DNA of 64,000 nt from assembly GCF_020379485.1 (NCBI RefSeq), contig NW_026015087.1, positions 1 to 64,000 of the forward strand. The letters are read 5' to 3'. The DNA is from Brassica napus. Lineage: Eukaryota > Streptophyta > Magnoliopsida > Brassicales > Brassicaceae. Under the pieces are notes generated by a model that was given only the letters and a program-made list of their open reading frames with translations, made no database searches and was not told where the DNA came from. Position numbers and translations under genes: made by a program. Position 1 is the stretch's first letter, and every line of letters begins with the position of its first letter. This document shows, one piece after another, positions 33,724-45,800 of the stretch.

Positions 33724-36700
33724 TCCCCTCCCTCTTGAAAAGGATTTGACCTCAAATCTGGCTCATCTGCAACAAAAGGGATCAAGTCAGTAACATTGAA
33801 GCTATCACTTATGTCGTACTTACCTTGCAGATCAAGTTTGTAGGCATTGTCATTGATCCTCTTGGTGACTTCAAAAGGGCCATCAATCCTCGGCATTAGC
33901 TTAGACTTCCTCTCTTTTGGAAACCTTTCTTTCCTCAAGTGAACCCATACTTGATCTCCAACTTCAAAGATCATCTCACGCCTTCCCTTGTTGGCTTGTT
34001 TGGCGTATTGCTTAGTTTTCTCTTCTAGATTGCGCTTAGCTTGCTCATGAATCTGCTGAACCATCTCAGCTTTCTTTTTCCCATCCATACTAACCCTTTC
34101 ACACTCAGGTAAAGGTATTAGATCCAAAGGTGAGATGGGATTGAACCCATAAACAATTTCAAACGGAGAAAACTTAGAAGCAGAATGCATAGCATGATTG
34201 TATGCAAATTCACAATGAGGTAAATAATCTTCCCATGATTTCAAGTTCTTTTTAATGAATGCACGCAGGAGAGTACCTAAGGTTCTATTAACTACTTCAG
34301 TTTGCCCATCAGTTTGTGGATGACAAGTAGTAGAAAACAATAGCTTAGTTCCTAGTTTAGACCACAATGTTTTCCAAAAGTAGCTAAGGAATTTAGTATC
34401 TCTATCTGAAACTATAGTCCTAGGCATCCCATGCAAACGTACCACTTCTTTAAAGAACAAATTAGCTACATGTAATGCATCATCAGTCTTATTGCAAGCT
34501 ATGAAATGTGCCATTTTAGAGAATCTATCAACAACCACAAAGATAGAATCCTTTCCAGTCCTAGTTCTAGGCAAACCCATAACAAAGTCCATAGATATAT
34601 CATTCCAAGGATGAGTAGGAATAGGCAAAGGAGTATACAAACCGTGAGGTTGAACCTTAGACTTTGCAAGCTTGCAAGTTGTGCACCTTCCACAGATTCT
34701 CTCCACATCTCTTTTCATATGCGGCCAATAGAAGTGATCCTGCAAAACTTTAAGGGTTTTTGCTATACCAAAATGACCCATCAAGCTTCCTCCATGGGAT
34801 TCCCTGACAAATAGATCTCTTAAAGAGCAATTAGGCACACATAAACGATTGTCATAGAATAAGAATCCATCATGCCTAAAATAATGTCCTGAAGCATACT
34901 TAGCACATGATTTATAAGCTTCTTGAAAGTCAGGATCAGATTCATACATTTCTTTAATCTGCTCAAAGCCTAGCAACTTAGCATCAAGAGTAGTTAAGAG
35001 GACATACCTTCGGGATAGTGCATCAGCAACTATATTCTCCTTACCTTGTTTGTATTTGATCACATACGGGAAGGTTTCAATGAATTCTACCCATCTAGCA
35101 TGTCTCTTGCTGAGCTTACTTTGTCCTTTGAGATACTTGAGAGATTCATGGTCGGTGTGAATGACAAACTCCTTTGGCCAGAGATAATGCTGCCAAGTCT
35201 GTAGAGCTCTCACCAAGGCGTAGAGTTCTTTGTCATAAGTGGCATAGTTGAGAGTAGCTCCACTGAGTTTCTCACTGAAATAAGCAATAGGTCTTTTATC
35301 CTGCATCAACACAGCACCAATTCCAATTCCTGAGGCATCACATTCTATTTCAAATGTTTTAGAAAAATCAGGAAGTATGAGAAGAGGAGATTGAGTAAGC
35401 TTCTCTTTAAGGAGTTGGAATGCGGCTTCCTGAGCTTCTCCCCACTTGAATCCTACATCCTTCTTGATTATCTCAGTTAGGGGAGCTGCTAGAGTGCTGA
35501 AATCCTTCACAAAGCGCCTATAGAAACCTGCCAGTCCATGAAAACTCCTTACTTCTCCCACTGTAGTTGGACTCGGCCACTCTTGTATTGCTTTGATCTT
35601 TTCCTGATCCACTTTTACACCATCTGCACTTACAACAAAACCTAGAAAGACCAAGTTATCTGTGCAAAAAGTGCACTTCTTTAGATTGGCATATAGCTTT
35701 TCCTTTCTCAAAACATCCAAAACAGCCCTAAGATGTTCTATATGATCTTCTAAGCATTTGCTGTAAACTAAGATATCATCAAAGTACACAACAACAAAGA
35801 TGCCTATGAAAGACCTAAGAATATGATTCATCAATCTCATGAATGTACTAGGCGCATTGGTTAATCCAAATGGCATAACTAACCATTCATACAAGCCATG
35901 TTTAGTTTTAAATGCAGTTTTCCACTCATCTCCTTCTTTCATCCTAATCTGATGATATCCACTTTTCAAGTCTATCTTAGAAAAGATGCAAGAACCATGC
36001 AATTCATCAAGCATATCATCTAATCTAGGAATAGGGTGGCGATACTTCACTGTTATGTTGTTGATTGCTCTACAATCAACACACATGCGCCAGCTCCCAT
36101 CTTTCTTTGGCACAAGGAGCACTGGAACTGCACAAGGACTCAAACTTTCTCGGATATGACCCTTCTCCATCAGCTCCTCTACTTGTTTCTGCAGTTCTTT
36201 GGTTTCAACTGGATTGGTCCTGTATGCTGGACGGTTGGGCAGTGTAGAACCAGGTACAAAGTCTATTTGGTGCTCAATCCCACGCACTGGAGGCAATCCA
36301 ATGGGGCTATCTTCTGGAAACACATCTGCATACTCCTGTAAAAGAGAAACTAGTTCACTCGGATGATCCGGTGTGTGATCAGTAATGGTTAGAAGAGTCT
36401 CTTTAAACATAAGCAAGATAATAGAATTTTGAGAGTAGAGAATTCTTTTGATATCTCCCTGTTTGGCATAGAGGCTGTGATGCTTGTCATGATCAGGTTT
36501 GAGATCAATCTCTTTCGCTTTCTTTTTCTGAAGCTGGATTTGATCTTCATGAACCTCTTTAGGAGACAGAGGCACCAGCACAGTCTTCTTTCCGTTGAAT
36601 TCAAAAGAATGTTTGTTGGTGAAGCCATCATGATTCACACGTCTATCATACTGCCAGGGTCTTCCAAGGAGTATATGACTGGCTTCCATTGGCAACACAT

Positions 36701-38222
36701 CACACAAGACTTCATCTTCATATCTACCAATGGCTATAGGAACCAGTACTTGAGTAGAAACTTTCATCTCGCCCTCCTCATTGAGCCACTGCAATCTGTA
36801 GGGTCTTGGGTGTTTCTGAATTTTCAAACCCAATTTCTTCACCATAGTCTCACTGGCTACATTGACACAACTTCCTCCATCAATAATGAGACTGCACACC
36901 TTTCCCTGAACCATACACCTTGTGTAGAATAGATTCTCTCGCTGCTCAAACTCTCCATTCTTGGCTTGCACGTTCAAGAGCCTTCTTGTCACCAACAATC
37001 TTCCTTTCACGGGTTCTACTTCACTTTCTTCTTCAGACTCCTCATGATCAGAACCAAACTTCTCTTCCTCTGATTCATACTCTCCATTCTCAAGAAGAAT
37101 CATAACCTTTTTGTTGGTGCACTCATTAGCATAATGCCCACGCCCTTGACATTTGAAGCACTTAACATCTCTAGTTCTTGAACTAGTAATTTCAGCTTTG
37201 CCTTTGTCTTTGCTGTATATGCTGCTCGGCTTAGTCTCTTCTTTCTGCTGAGGCTTGCTATCCTTCAGATAGGATGTTTTCTCTTCTTTAGAGTGGTGGA
37301 ACTTAGATGATCCATAGCTGCGTGAGTTACCCTTCCTCTTGAGCTGCTGCTCCACTAGAATAGCTTTGTGCAACATCTCTTCTATTTCCACATAGTGTTG
37401 CATCTCCACATTGTCTTGTATCTCACGGTTAAGCCCTCCAAGAAACCTTGCCATAGTGGCTTCTCTATCCTCCAAGATACTAGCTCTCAACATCAGCAAC
37501 TCCATGTCTTGATAGTATTCTTCAACAGTTCGTGTTCCTTGGGTAAGTCTTCGCAGCTTTTGATGTAGGTCGCGGTGATAGTGACTTGGAACAAACCGTT
37601 TGCGCATGAGTGACTTCATCTCGTGCCATGAATCAACCGGATTCTCTTGGTTAAGCCGTCTAGTAGTTACAAGTTGATCCCACCAACTCAACGCATAATC
37701 ATAGAATTCAGTTGCTGCAATCTTGATCCTTTGGGCATTGGAGTAGTGTTGACAATTGAAGACAAGCTCGATCTTCTTTTCCCACTCCAAGTAGGCATCT
37801 GGATCCACCTTGCCATGGAAGGGTGGAATCTTAAGCTTAAGTCCTGAAAGCTTGTCTTTGCGTGACCCCCTTCCATCATGTTCACGCCTTGATCTTCCTC
37901 TGCTCAGTTCAGAAGATGAACTACTGCGCTCAGTTGGGTTGTGCTCAGTTCTATTGCGCGAGTAGTAGTTGTCGGTCTCTTGTGAACCCGCATGCTCTTG
38001 CCGTACTGGAGTAGGCCGGTTTCTTCTAGACTCATTGCTATGTCCCTGGCCAGTAGCTTGCCTCAACTCTTGTCTCATCTCCTCACGTAATTCCTTCATG
38101 CTAGCCTTGAGCATATCAGCCATAGTAGAGATCATGGTCTGATTCATTTGTTCGGTCATTTGATCTCTCAGCATCTTGTTCTTCCTTACTAGCTCGGCTT
38201 CTTCTTCTGATTCTTTCCCCAT
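33489..38222 (-). CDS. R7 Gag-Pol polyprotein (Ty3/Gypsy)
   Basis: 1577 aa, ATG at 38222, no stop inside. By position in the identical R8 protein: coiled N-terminal region rich in Met/Gln/Glu (1-70), Gag core, zinc knuckle with C355, C358, H363 and C368, protease with Asp448 (IIDGGS), RT with YFDD (Asp815-Asp816), RNase H ([22 protein letters not shown]), integrase zinc site and catalytic D1212, D1273 and E1309 (35 residues between the last two). The C-terminal [11 protein letters not shown] segment lies within LTR sequence. No chromodomain is seen. It makes the virus-like particle, copies the RNA and inserts the DNA. The translation looks identical to R8; at least one silent base differs. 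Confidence 0.95.
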   Translation of the reverse strand: MGKESEEEAELVRKNKMLRDQMTEQMNQTMISTMADMLKASMKELREEMRQELRQATGQGHSNESRRNRPTPVRQEHAGSQETDNYYSRNRTEHNPTERSSSSSELSRGRSRREHDGRGSRKDKLSGLKLKIPPFHGKVDPDAYLEWEKKIELVFNCQHYSNAQRIKIAATEFYDYALSWWDQLVTTRRLNQENPVDSWHEMKSLMRKRFVPSHYHRDLHQKLRRLTQGTRTVEEYYQDMELLMLRASILEDREATMARFLGGLNREIQDNVEMQHYVEIEEMLHKAILVEQQLKRKGNSRSYGSSKFHHSKEEKTSYLKDSKPQQKEETKPSSIYSKDKGKAEITSSRTRDVKCFKCQGRGHYANECTNKKVMILLENGEYESEEEKFGSDHEESEEESEVEPVKGRLLVTRRLLNVQAKNGEFEQRENLFYTRCMVQGKVCSLIIDGGSCVNVASETMVKKLGLKIQKHPRPYRLQWLNEEGEMKVSTQVLVPIAIGRYEDEVLCDVLPMEASHILLGRPWQYDRRVNHDGFTNKHSFEFNGKKTVLVPLSPKEVHEDQIQLQKKKAKEIDLKPDHDKHHSLYAKQGDIKRILYSQNSIILLMFKETLLTITDHTPDHPSELVSLLQEYADVFPEDSPIGLPPVRGIEHQIDFVPGSTLPNRPAYRTNPVETKELQKQVEELMEKGHIRESLSPCAVPVLLVPKKDGSWRMCVDCRAINNITVKYRHPIPRLDDMLDELHGSCIFSKIDLKSGYHQIRMKEGDEWKTAFKTKHGLYEWLVMPFGLTNAPSTFMRLMNHILRSFIGIFVVVYFDDILVYSKCLEDHIEHLRAVLDVLRKEKLYANLKKCTFCTDNLVFLGFVVSADGVKVDQEKIKAIQEWPSPTTVGEVRSFHGLAGFYRRFVKDFSTLAAPLTEIIKKDVGFKWGEAQEAAFQLLKEKLTQSPLLILPDFSKTFEIECDASGIGIGAVLMQDKRPIAYFSEKLSGATLNYATYDKELYALVRALQTWQHYLWPKEFVIHTDHESLKYLKGQSKLSKRHARWVEFIETFPYVIKYKQGKENIVADALSRRYVLLTTLDAKLLGFEQIKEMYESDPDFQEAYKSCAKYASGHYFRHDGFLFYDNRLCVPNCSLRDLFVRESHGGSLMGHFGIAKTLKVLQDHFYWPHMKRDVERICGRCTTCKLAKSKVQPHGLYTPLPIPTHPWNDISMDFVMGLPRTRTGKDSIFVVVDRFSKMAHFIACNKTDDALHVANLFFKEVVRLHGMPRTIVSDRDTKFLSYFWKTLWSKLGTKLLFSTTCHPQTDGQTEVVNRTLGTLLRAFIKKNLKSWEDYLPHCEFAYNHAMHSASKFSPFEIVYGFNPISPLDLIPLPECERVSMDGKKKAEMVQQIHEQAKRNLEEKTKQYAKQANKGRREMIFEVGDQVWVHLRKERFPKERKSKLMPRIDGPFEVTKRINDNAYKLDLQGKYDISDSFNVTDLIPFVADEPDLRSNPFQEGGDDVIMDQLSNGDDEDLDKPTDGDVLALPKGPMTRSRSRKLTQVIGGLVKRSWKQEECLGRSLINQDTLITIQATSPSS

Positions 38223-38762
38223 TGGTACCTAGAATCAATAACAACACTCAACCAGTAAATAGTTCCAATAAACTGATCGTAATCAGTAGATGATCAAGAG
38301 ATTTTAAACTGAAAATAACTGGCGGTAAAAGAAAACTTGATTATCAAGCAAAGAAGGATTCAAATCGACAACTTGAAAATCACAATAGAAACGCGATCAA
38401 GGTAGGTTTGTTAATCAGATTTCGACGACACACAAGTAGATCTAGTTGTTATAGGTGATTTAAAACAGATCACACGATCAATTAGATTCAAACAAAAGAT
38501 CAAATCTAGAATATGAATCGATAACAATCGGATCTAAAAACGCGAAACCTAGATCTATCAATCTCAAACTCTTAACAATTAGATCGACACAAAATGATTA
38601 GATCACACACTCAAACGACCACGGATCACAGATCAATCAATGGATATTGCGAAACAAAGAACAGATCAGTTGAAACAAAACGGATCGATCTAAAAACTGA
38701 TCAAGAAGATGAACAGGTTAAATCGAAACAAAAGAGAAACGAGTACTTCCCTAACCAGAGAT

Positions 38763-38774
38763 GCTCTGATACCA
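38763..38774 (-). other. R7 primer binding site
   Basis: On the minus strand TGGTATCAGAGC, two bases after the 5' LTR. It matches the initiator tRNA complement for 12 bases only. The 554-bp stretch from 38223 to 38776 is otherwise untranslated leader. Confidence 0.85.
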
Positions 38775-38776
38775 CA

Positions 38777-39602
38777 TAATACGTCCCTAGATTGCTTCTC
38801 TGGATAGTATGGGATAGATCCTTGCTAGAACGAATCAAAGACTCAAGTTCTACAAGGTTGTGGATCGATTGGTGACACAAGAGGCTGCGGAAAGGCTCCT
38901 TGATACTCCTAAGTGACTAGATCGGATATGACACACCGAGATAGACACTCTTGGGTTGCTGGATATTACACACCAACAAGATCACTCAACAACTCGCGGA
39001 CAAGCAGTAGAGAGAACAAAGAAAAGGTTTATGATAAAAGATAATTGATTATTGATAAGGGGTTCAAAGTACACTTATATATAGAGAAGTTGGAACAGAC
39101 TCCAAGCTTCTCGAAAACTATCAAGAGAGTAAAGGCACACGCTCTCTTGAAAATAGAAACAAATGACAAGTTTGAAAATAAAACATGAAATGAAAGACTT
39201 ATTATAACATAAGGTTGATCCGGGATAAGGTTGGATCGAGATCATCAACTAAGAGATTTGAGAAACAAATCTATGGCCTCGTTAAAAACCTATCTTTGGA
39301 AAACCCATTGGGACAAAACCAAAGATAGGGAAAAAGAGCACACATAGTTTGCTTGCTTAGTTGATGATCAGCTTGATGGTGAAGTTGCTTGAATGGTGAT
39401 AAGTGTGTCTTGGTTGATCAAGCTTCTACCAAGACATTCCTCTTGCTTCCATGACCTCTTAACCAATCCTCCAATAACTTGCGTGAGCTTCCTTGATCTT
39501 GATCGAGTCATAGGTCCTTTAGGCAAGGCTAGAACATCTCCATCAGTCGGCTTATCCAGATCCTCATCATCTCCATTAGATAGTTGGTCCATGATCACAT
39601 CA
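38777..39602 (-). repeat. R7 5' LTR
   Basis: 826 bp, with stem-loop arms at 39289-39299 and 39319-39329 and a TATATA box near 39075-39082. It carries a copy of the gag-pol 3' end that has no functional role at this end. Confidence 0.92.
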
Positions 39603-41229
39603 ACAATGCACCTCTACTTAAAACGGAACTCAACAAGCAACTAGAACTAGAAATGATAGAAAGGTCTTCAAGTAAATAAAGGTCTCCTTTGGTTACTCCT
39701 TGCCCAATCAACTTACTGCTTTCAATATCCTGAAATTTCACATCATTAGGACTGAAAATAACATTGCATTGAAGATCATTGGTACACCTCTTAACAGATA
39801 ATAGATTAGAAGTAAACTCAGGCATGTACAAAGCTTTAGAATCCTTATTAAACAGTTTCAAGTCTCCTACTCCTCTAATAGGAATTCTATCACCATTTGC
39901 AATCATTACATGTCCATGAGCCGGTTCTATGTTCTTTATAAGGCTATCATCACTTATCATATGATGTGAAGCACCTGAATCAATAATCAACGGTTTTATT
40001 CCTTGAGCAATATGATTCCTAGGTGATTCTTTTACCAGTTTCAGTTTATCAATGAAATCAAGCAATGTGGATTCATTTCTAGACATCCTATCAGCAGCAA
40101 AGGTTGTATATCTATATGGTTCATTTCCCATTCTATCAAAGTTTCCTAGCAAGCTATCACAAGTTCTAGGCAACACATGAGCAGTATAGGAATAACCAAG
40201 GGCTTTACTAGACTCTTTAAGGGCTTTGATCAAGGCATCAATGTCTGACTTCTTGATCACCTCATGATCCATGTTCTTCACAGCTCCTTGGTGGTGAGAG
40301 GTTAAGGCTCTTCCTTCACTTTCACCCGCAAGACCAGATGAGCCAGCTCCTGATGCGCCAGCTTCACTTGTCTCTGCAGAAAGGTGAGCTCTTCCCTCTC
40401 TCTCCTTGTTGAACTTGGCCGGCTTCAAATGGGGGTGTAGGATCCAGCACTGACTCCTCTTGTGTCCCGGCTTCTTGCAATGGTCACAGTTTCCACTGAA
40501 CTTCCTTTCCTCTCCACGGTAAGCAGCCTTGTGTGCTTGGATTGCTTCAGCCTTGTTGGACAGAGCCATGTCTCCTTTCCCTCCAAACATACCAAGTGAC
40601 CCCTCTTCCTTCTGAATCTGCGCACACACTTCCTCCATAGATGGAAGACTCGGCATCCTCAACATGTGCTTGATCACATCATTGAACGGAGGATCTAGTG
40701 TCAGCAGCAATCCAAACACCTGATCCTGCTCCCTCCTCTCCATGAGTAGCTCTTGATCCGCGGTGCTTGGCCTCAATGATTCAAGCTCAGACCACAAGGA
40801 TCTATACTTGCCCAAATGCTTGGTGAACTCTTCTCCATCTTGAACCAGTGTGTTGATAGCCTTCTTAATCTCATACACGCGGTTCAGATTGGTAACGTTC
40901 CCAAATGTCTTCTGGAGTACCTCCCACAGGTGTTTTGGAGTCTCGCAGTAGCTGTAGGCCTCCAAGAGATGCTCTTCAAGGGACCCTTGTAGCACTGAAA
41001 GCACCATCAAGTCTTCTTGAATCCACTTCTTCTCGGCAGCAGCAACTTGATCTCCCACACCTTCATCTCCTTCTCCGTCTTTAGCCACTGGCTTGGTTGC
41101 ATCATCCGTGATGTGACTCCACAGCCCTAGCCTCCCAATGGCTGTCTTCACCAGCCTTGACCACAACAGGTAGTTACTACCACCCTTCAACGCAACAGGA
41201 ACCGTAATGACCTTGTAGTTTCCCTCCAT
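39603..41229 (-). CDS. R6 Gag-protease part of Gag-Pol
   Basis: The 5' part of the R6 gene, ATG at 41229. Gag has NYLLWSRLVKTAIGRLGLW near the N-terminus, the LWSELESLRP...ERREQDQVF core, and a zinc knuckle (CDHCKKPGHKRSQC, C-x2-C-x4-H-x4-C) near residue 250. The protease motif DSGASHHM follows. The frame is open to the R7 insertion point at 39602/39603 and continues in 30010-32896. Confidence 0.92.
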
Positions 41230-41313
41230 CTTGCTTTGTTAGAACCGAAAAGAAAGTATGAAAGAGTATGAACTGAAGCTGAAGAACACTCTAAATCTCA
41301 ATACCAAAGCCAA

Positions 41314-41329
41314 CCTGGCTCTGATACCA
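41314..41329 (-). other. R6 primer binding site (tRNA-iMet)
   Basis: On the minus strand TGGTATCAGAGCCAGG, directly after the 5' LTR. Confidence 0.92.
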
Positions 41330-41439
41330 TATGATTTTAGAGAGTTGAACAGGTATTGAGAGATTTAGAGAAAGATTAAAGTGAGATGAGATGATTTATG
41401 AAATGTAGAAGAGAAACATGATGAACTAGAGAGAGAATA
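41330..41439 (-). repeat. R6 5' LTR, proximal fragment
   Basis: 110 bp of the R6 5' LTR up to GAATA (41435-41439), the left TSD copy of R8. The rest is at 48635-49102. The two pieces sum to 578 bp, exactly the length of the R6 3' LTR. Confidence 0.92.
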
Positions 41440-42264
41440 TGATGTGATCATGGACCAACTATCTAATGGAGATGATGAGGATCTGGATAAGCCGACTGAT
41501 GGAGATGTTCTAGCCTTGCCTAAAGGACCTATGACTCGATCAAGATCAAGGAAGCTCACGCAAGTTATTGGAGGATTGGTTAAGAGGTCATGGAAGCAAG
41601 AGGAATGTCTTGGTAGAAGCTTGATCAACCAAGACACACTTATCACCATTCAAGCAACTTCACCATCAAGCTGATCATCAACTAAGCAAGCAAACTATGT
41701 GTGCTCTTTTTCCCTATCTTTGGTTTTGTCCCAATGGGTTTTCCAAAGATAGGTTTTTAACGAGGCCATAGATTTGCTTCTCAAAACTCTTAGTTGATGA
41801 TCTCGATCCAACCTTATCCCGGATCAACCTTATGTTATAATAAGTCTTTCATTTCATGTTTTATTTTCAAACTTGTCATTTGTTTCTATTTTCAAGAGAG
41901 CGTGTGCCTTTACTCTCTTGATAGTTTTCGAGAAGCTTGGAGTCTGTTCCAACTTCTCTTATATAAGTGTACTTTGAACCCCTTATCAAAAATCAATTAT
42001 CTTTTATCATAAACCTTTTCTTTGTTCTCTCTACTGCTTGTCCGCGAGTTGTTGAGTGTTCTTGTTGGTGTGTAGTATCCAACAACCCAAGAGTGTCTAT
42101 CTCGGTGTGTCATATCCGATCTAGTCACTTAGGAGTATCAAGGAGCCTTTCCGCAGCCTCTTGTGTCACCAATCGATCCACAACCTTGTAGAGCTTGAGT
42201 CTTTGATTCGTTCTAGCAAGGATCTATCCCATACTATCCAGAGAAGCAATCTAGGGACGTATTA
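41440..42264 (+). repeat. R8 5' LTR
   Basis: 825 bp, TGATGTGATC...GACGTATTA. Stem-loop arms CCTATCTTTGG (41713-41723) and CCAAAGATAGG (41743-41753) pair perfectly over 11 bp. Confidence 0.93.
41960..41967 (+). promoter_or_regulatory. TATA box of R8 5' LTR
   Basis: TATATAAG in a pyrimidine-rich context, about 300 bp before the LTR end. This is the probable promoter of the full-length RNA. Its start site is not determined. Confidence 0.55.
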
Positions 42265-42818
42265 TGTGGTATCAGAGCATCTCTGGTTAGGGAAGTACTC
42301 GTTTCTCTTTTGTTTCGATTTAACCTGTTCATCTTCTTGATCAGTTTTTAGATCGATCCGTTTTGTTTCAACTGATCTGTTCTTTGTTTCGCAATATCCA
42401 TTGATTGATCTGTGATCCGTGGTCGTTTGAGTGTGTGATCTAATCATTTTGTGTCGATCTAATTGTTAAGAGTTTGAGATTGATAGATCTAGGTTTCGCG
42501 TTTTTAGATCCGATTGTTATCGATTCATATTCTAGATTTGATCTTTTGTTTGAATCTAATTGATCGTGTGATCTGTTTTAAATCACCTATAACAACTAGA
42601 TCTACTTGTGTGTCGTCGAAATCTGATTAACAAACCTACCTTGATCGCGTTTCTATTGTGATTTTCAAGTTGTCGATTTGAATCCTTCTTTGCTTGATAA
42701 TCAAGTTTTCTTTTACCGCCAGTTATTTTCAGTTTAAAATCTCTTGATCATCTACTGATTACGATCAGTTTATTGGAACTATTTACTGGTTGAGTGTTGT
42801 TATTGATTCTAGGTACCA
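42265..42818 (+). other. R8 primer site and leader
   Basis: Two spacer bases, then TGGTATCAGAGC (42267-42278), then untranslated leader rich in GATC/GATCTA motifs up to the ATG at 42819. A packaging signal would be expected here but cannot be recognised by eye. Confidence 0.8.
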
Positions 42819-45800
42819 ATGGGGAAAGAATCAGAAGAAGAAGCCGAGCTAGTAAGGAAGAACAAGATGCTGAGAGATCAAATGACCGAGCAAATGAATC
42901 AGACCATGATCTCTACTATGGCTGATATGCTCAAGGCTAGCATGAAGGAATTACGTGAGGAGATGAGACAAGAGTTGAGGCAAGCTACTGGCCAGGGACA
43001 TAGCAATGAGTCTAGAAGAAACCGGCCTACTCCAGTACGGCAAGAGCATGCGGGTTCACAAGAGACCGACAACTACTACTCGCGCAATAGAACTGAGCAC
43101 AACCCAACTGAGCGCAGTAGTTCATCTTCTGAACTGAGCAGAGGAAGATCAAGGCGTGAACATGATGGAAGGGGGTCACGCAAAGACAAGCTTTCAGGAC
43201 TTAAGCTTAAGATTCCACCCTTCCATGGCAAGGTGGATCCAGATGCCTACTTGGAGTGGGAAAAGAAGATCGAGCTTGTCTTCAATTGCCAACACTACTC
43301 CAATGCCCAAAGGATCAAGATTGCAGCAACTGAATTCTATGATTATGCGTTGAGTTGGTGGGATCAACTTGTAACTACTAGACGGCTTAACCAAGAGAAT
43401 CCGGTTGATTCATGGCACGAGATGAAGTCACTCATGCGCAAACGGTTTGTTCCAAGTCACTATCACCGCGACCTACATCAAAAGCTGCGAAGACTTACCC
43501 AAGGAACACGAACTGTTGAAGAATACTATCAAGACATGGAGTTGCTGATGTTGAGAGCTAGTATCTTGGAGGATAGAGAAGCCACTATGGCAAGGTTTCT
43601 TGGAGGGCTTAACCGTGAGATACAAGACAATGTGGAGATGCAACACTATGTGGAAATAGAAGAGATGTTGCACAAAGCTATTCTAGTGGAGCAGCAGCTC
43701 AAGAGGAAGGGTAACTCACGCAGCTATGGATCATCTAAGTTCCACCACTCTAAAGAAGAGAAAACATCCTATCTGAAGGATAGCAAGCCTCAGCAGAAAG
43801 AAGAGACTAAGCCGAGCAGCATATACAGCAAAGACAAAGGCAAAGCTGAAATTACTAGTTCAAGAACTAGAGATGTTAAGTGCTTCAAATGTCAAGGGCG
43901 TGGGCATTATGCTAATGAGTGCACCAACAAAAAGGTTATGATTCTTCTTGAGAATGGAGAGTATGAATCAGAGGAAGAGAAGTTTGGTTCTGATCATGAG
44001 GAGTCTGAAGAAGAAAGTGAAGTAGAACCCGTGAAAGGAAGATTGTTGGTGACAAGAAGGCTCTTGAACGTGCAAGCCAAGAATGGAGAGTTTGAGCAGC
44101 GAGAGAATCTATTCTACACAAGGTGTATGGTTCAGGGAAAGGTGTGCAGTCTCATTATTGATGGAGGAAGTTGTGTCAATGTAGCCAGTGAGACTATGGT
44201 GAAGAAATTGGGTTTGAAAATTCAGAAACACCCAAGACCCTACAGATTGCAGTGGCTCAATGAGGAGGGCGAGATGAAAGTTTCTACTCAAGTACTGGTT
44301 CCTATAGCCATTGGTAGATATGAAGATGAAGTCTTGTGTGATGTGTTGCCAATGGAAGCCAGTCATATACTCCTTGGAAGACCCTGGCAGTATGATAGAC
44401 GTGTGAATCATGATGGCTTCACCAACAAACATTCTTTTGAATTCAACGGAAAGAAGACTGTGCTGGTGCCTCTGTCTCCTAAAGAGGTTCATGAAGATCA
44501 AATCCAGCTTCAGAAAAAGAAAGCGAAAGAGATTGATCTCAAACCTGATCATGACAAGCATCACAGCCTCTATGCCAAACAGGGAGATATCAAAAGAATT
44601 CTCTACTCTCAAAATTCTATTATCTTGCTTATGTTTAAAGAGACTCTTCTAACCATTACTGATCACACACCGGATCATCCGAGTGAACTAGTTTCTCTTT
44701 TACAGGAGTATGCAGATGTGTTTCCAGAAGATAGCCCCATTGGATTGCCTCCAGTGCGTGGGATTGAGCACCAAATAGACTTTGTACCTGGTTCTACACT
44801 GCCCAACCGTCCAGCATACAGGACCAATCCAGTTGAAACCAAAGAACTGCAGAAACAAGTAGAGGAGCTGATGGAGAAGGGTCATATCCGAGAAAGTTTG
44901 AGTCCTTGTGCAGTTCCAGTGCTCCTTGTGCCAAAGAAAGATGGGAGCTGGCGCATGTGTGTTGATTGTAGAGCAATCAACAACATAACAGTGAAGTATC
45001 GCCACCCTATTCCTAGATTAGATGATATGCTTGATGAATTGCATGGTTCTTGCATCTTTTCTAAGATAGACTTGAAAAGTGGATATCATCAGATTAGGAT
45101 GAAAGAAGGAGATGAGTGGAAAACTGCATTTAAAACTAAACATGGCTTGTATGAATGGTTAGTTATGCCATTTGGATTAACCAATGCGCCTAGTACATTC
45201 ATGAGATTGATGAATCATATTCTTAGGTCTTTCATAGGCATCTTTGTTGTTGTGTACTTTGATGATATCTTAGTTTACAGCAAATGCTTAGAAGATCATA
45301 TAGAACATCTTAGGGCTGTTTTGGATGTTTTGAGAAAGGAAAAGCTATATGCCAATCTAAAGAAGTGCACTTTTTGCACAGATAACTTGGTCTTTCTAGG
45401 TTTTGTTGTAAGTGCAGATGGTGTAAAAGTGGATCAGGAAAAGATCAAAGCAATACAAGAGTGGCCGAGTCCAACTACAGTGGGAGAAGTAAGGAGTTTT
45501 CATGGACTGGCAGGTTTCTATAGGCGCTTTGTGAAGGATTTCAGCACTCTAGCAGCTCCCCTAACTGAGATAATCAAGAAGGATGTAGGATTCAAGTGGG
45601 GAGAAGCTCAGGAAGCCGCATTCCAACTCCTTAAAGAGAAGCTTACTCAATCTCCTCTTCTCATACTTCCTGATTTTTCTAAAACATTTGAAATAGAATG
45701 TGATGCCTCAGGAATTGGAATTGGTGCTGTGTTGATGCAGGATAAAAGACCTATTGCTTATTTCAGTGAGAAACTCAGTGGAGCTACTCTCAACTATGCC

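Larger units (their letters stand above)
32897..39602 (-). mobile_element. R7: intact Ty3/Gypsy (CRM-like) nested in R6
   Basis: Minus-strand element of 6706 bp with TSD ACAAT (32892-32896 and 39603-39607), LTRs of 827 and 826 bp, primer site, a 554-bp leader and an intact 1577-aa Gag-Pol. Protease, RT, RNase H, integrase order marks it as Gypsy. There is no chromodomain, and the polyprotein end lies in the 3' LTR, as reported for CRM centromeric retrotransposons. It could be the Brassica CRB element. It is nearly identical to R8 and in the opposite orientation. Confidence 0.93.

Noticed and set aside
41444..41674. 76-codon frame at the start of the R8 5' LTR (and 39368-39598 in R7)
   Set aside because: It is the LTR copy of the gag-pol 3' end, upstream of the LTR promoter, with no reason to be expressed as a separate gene.
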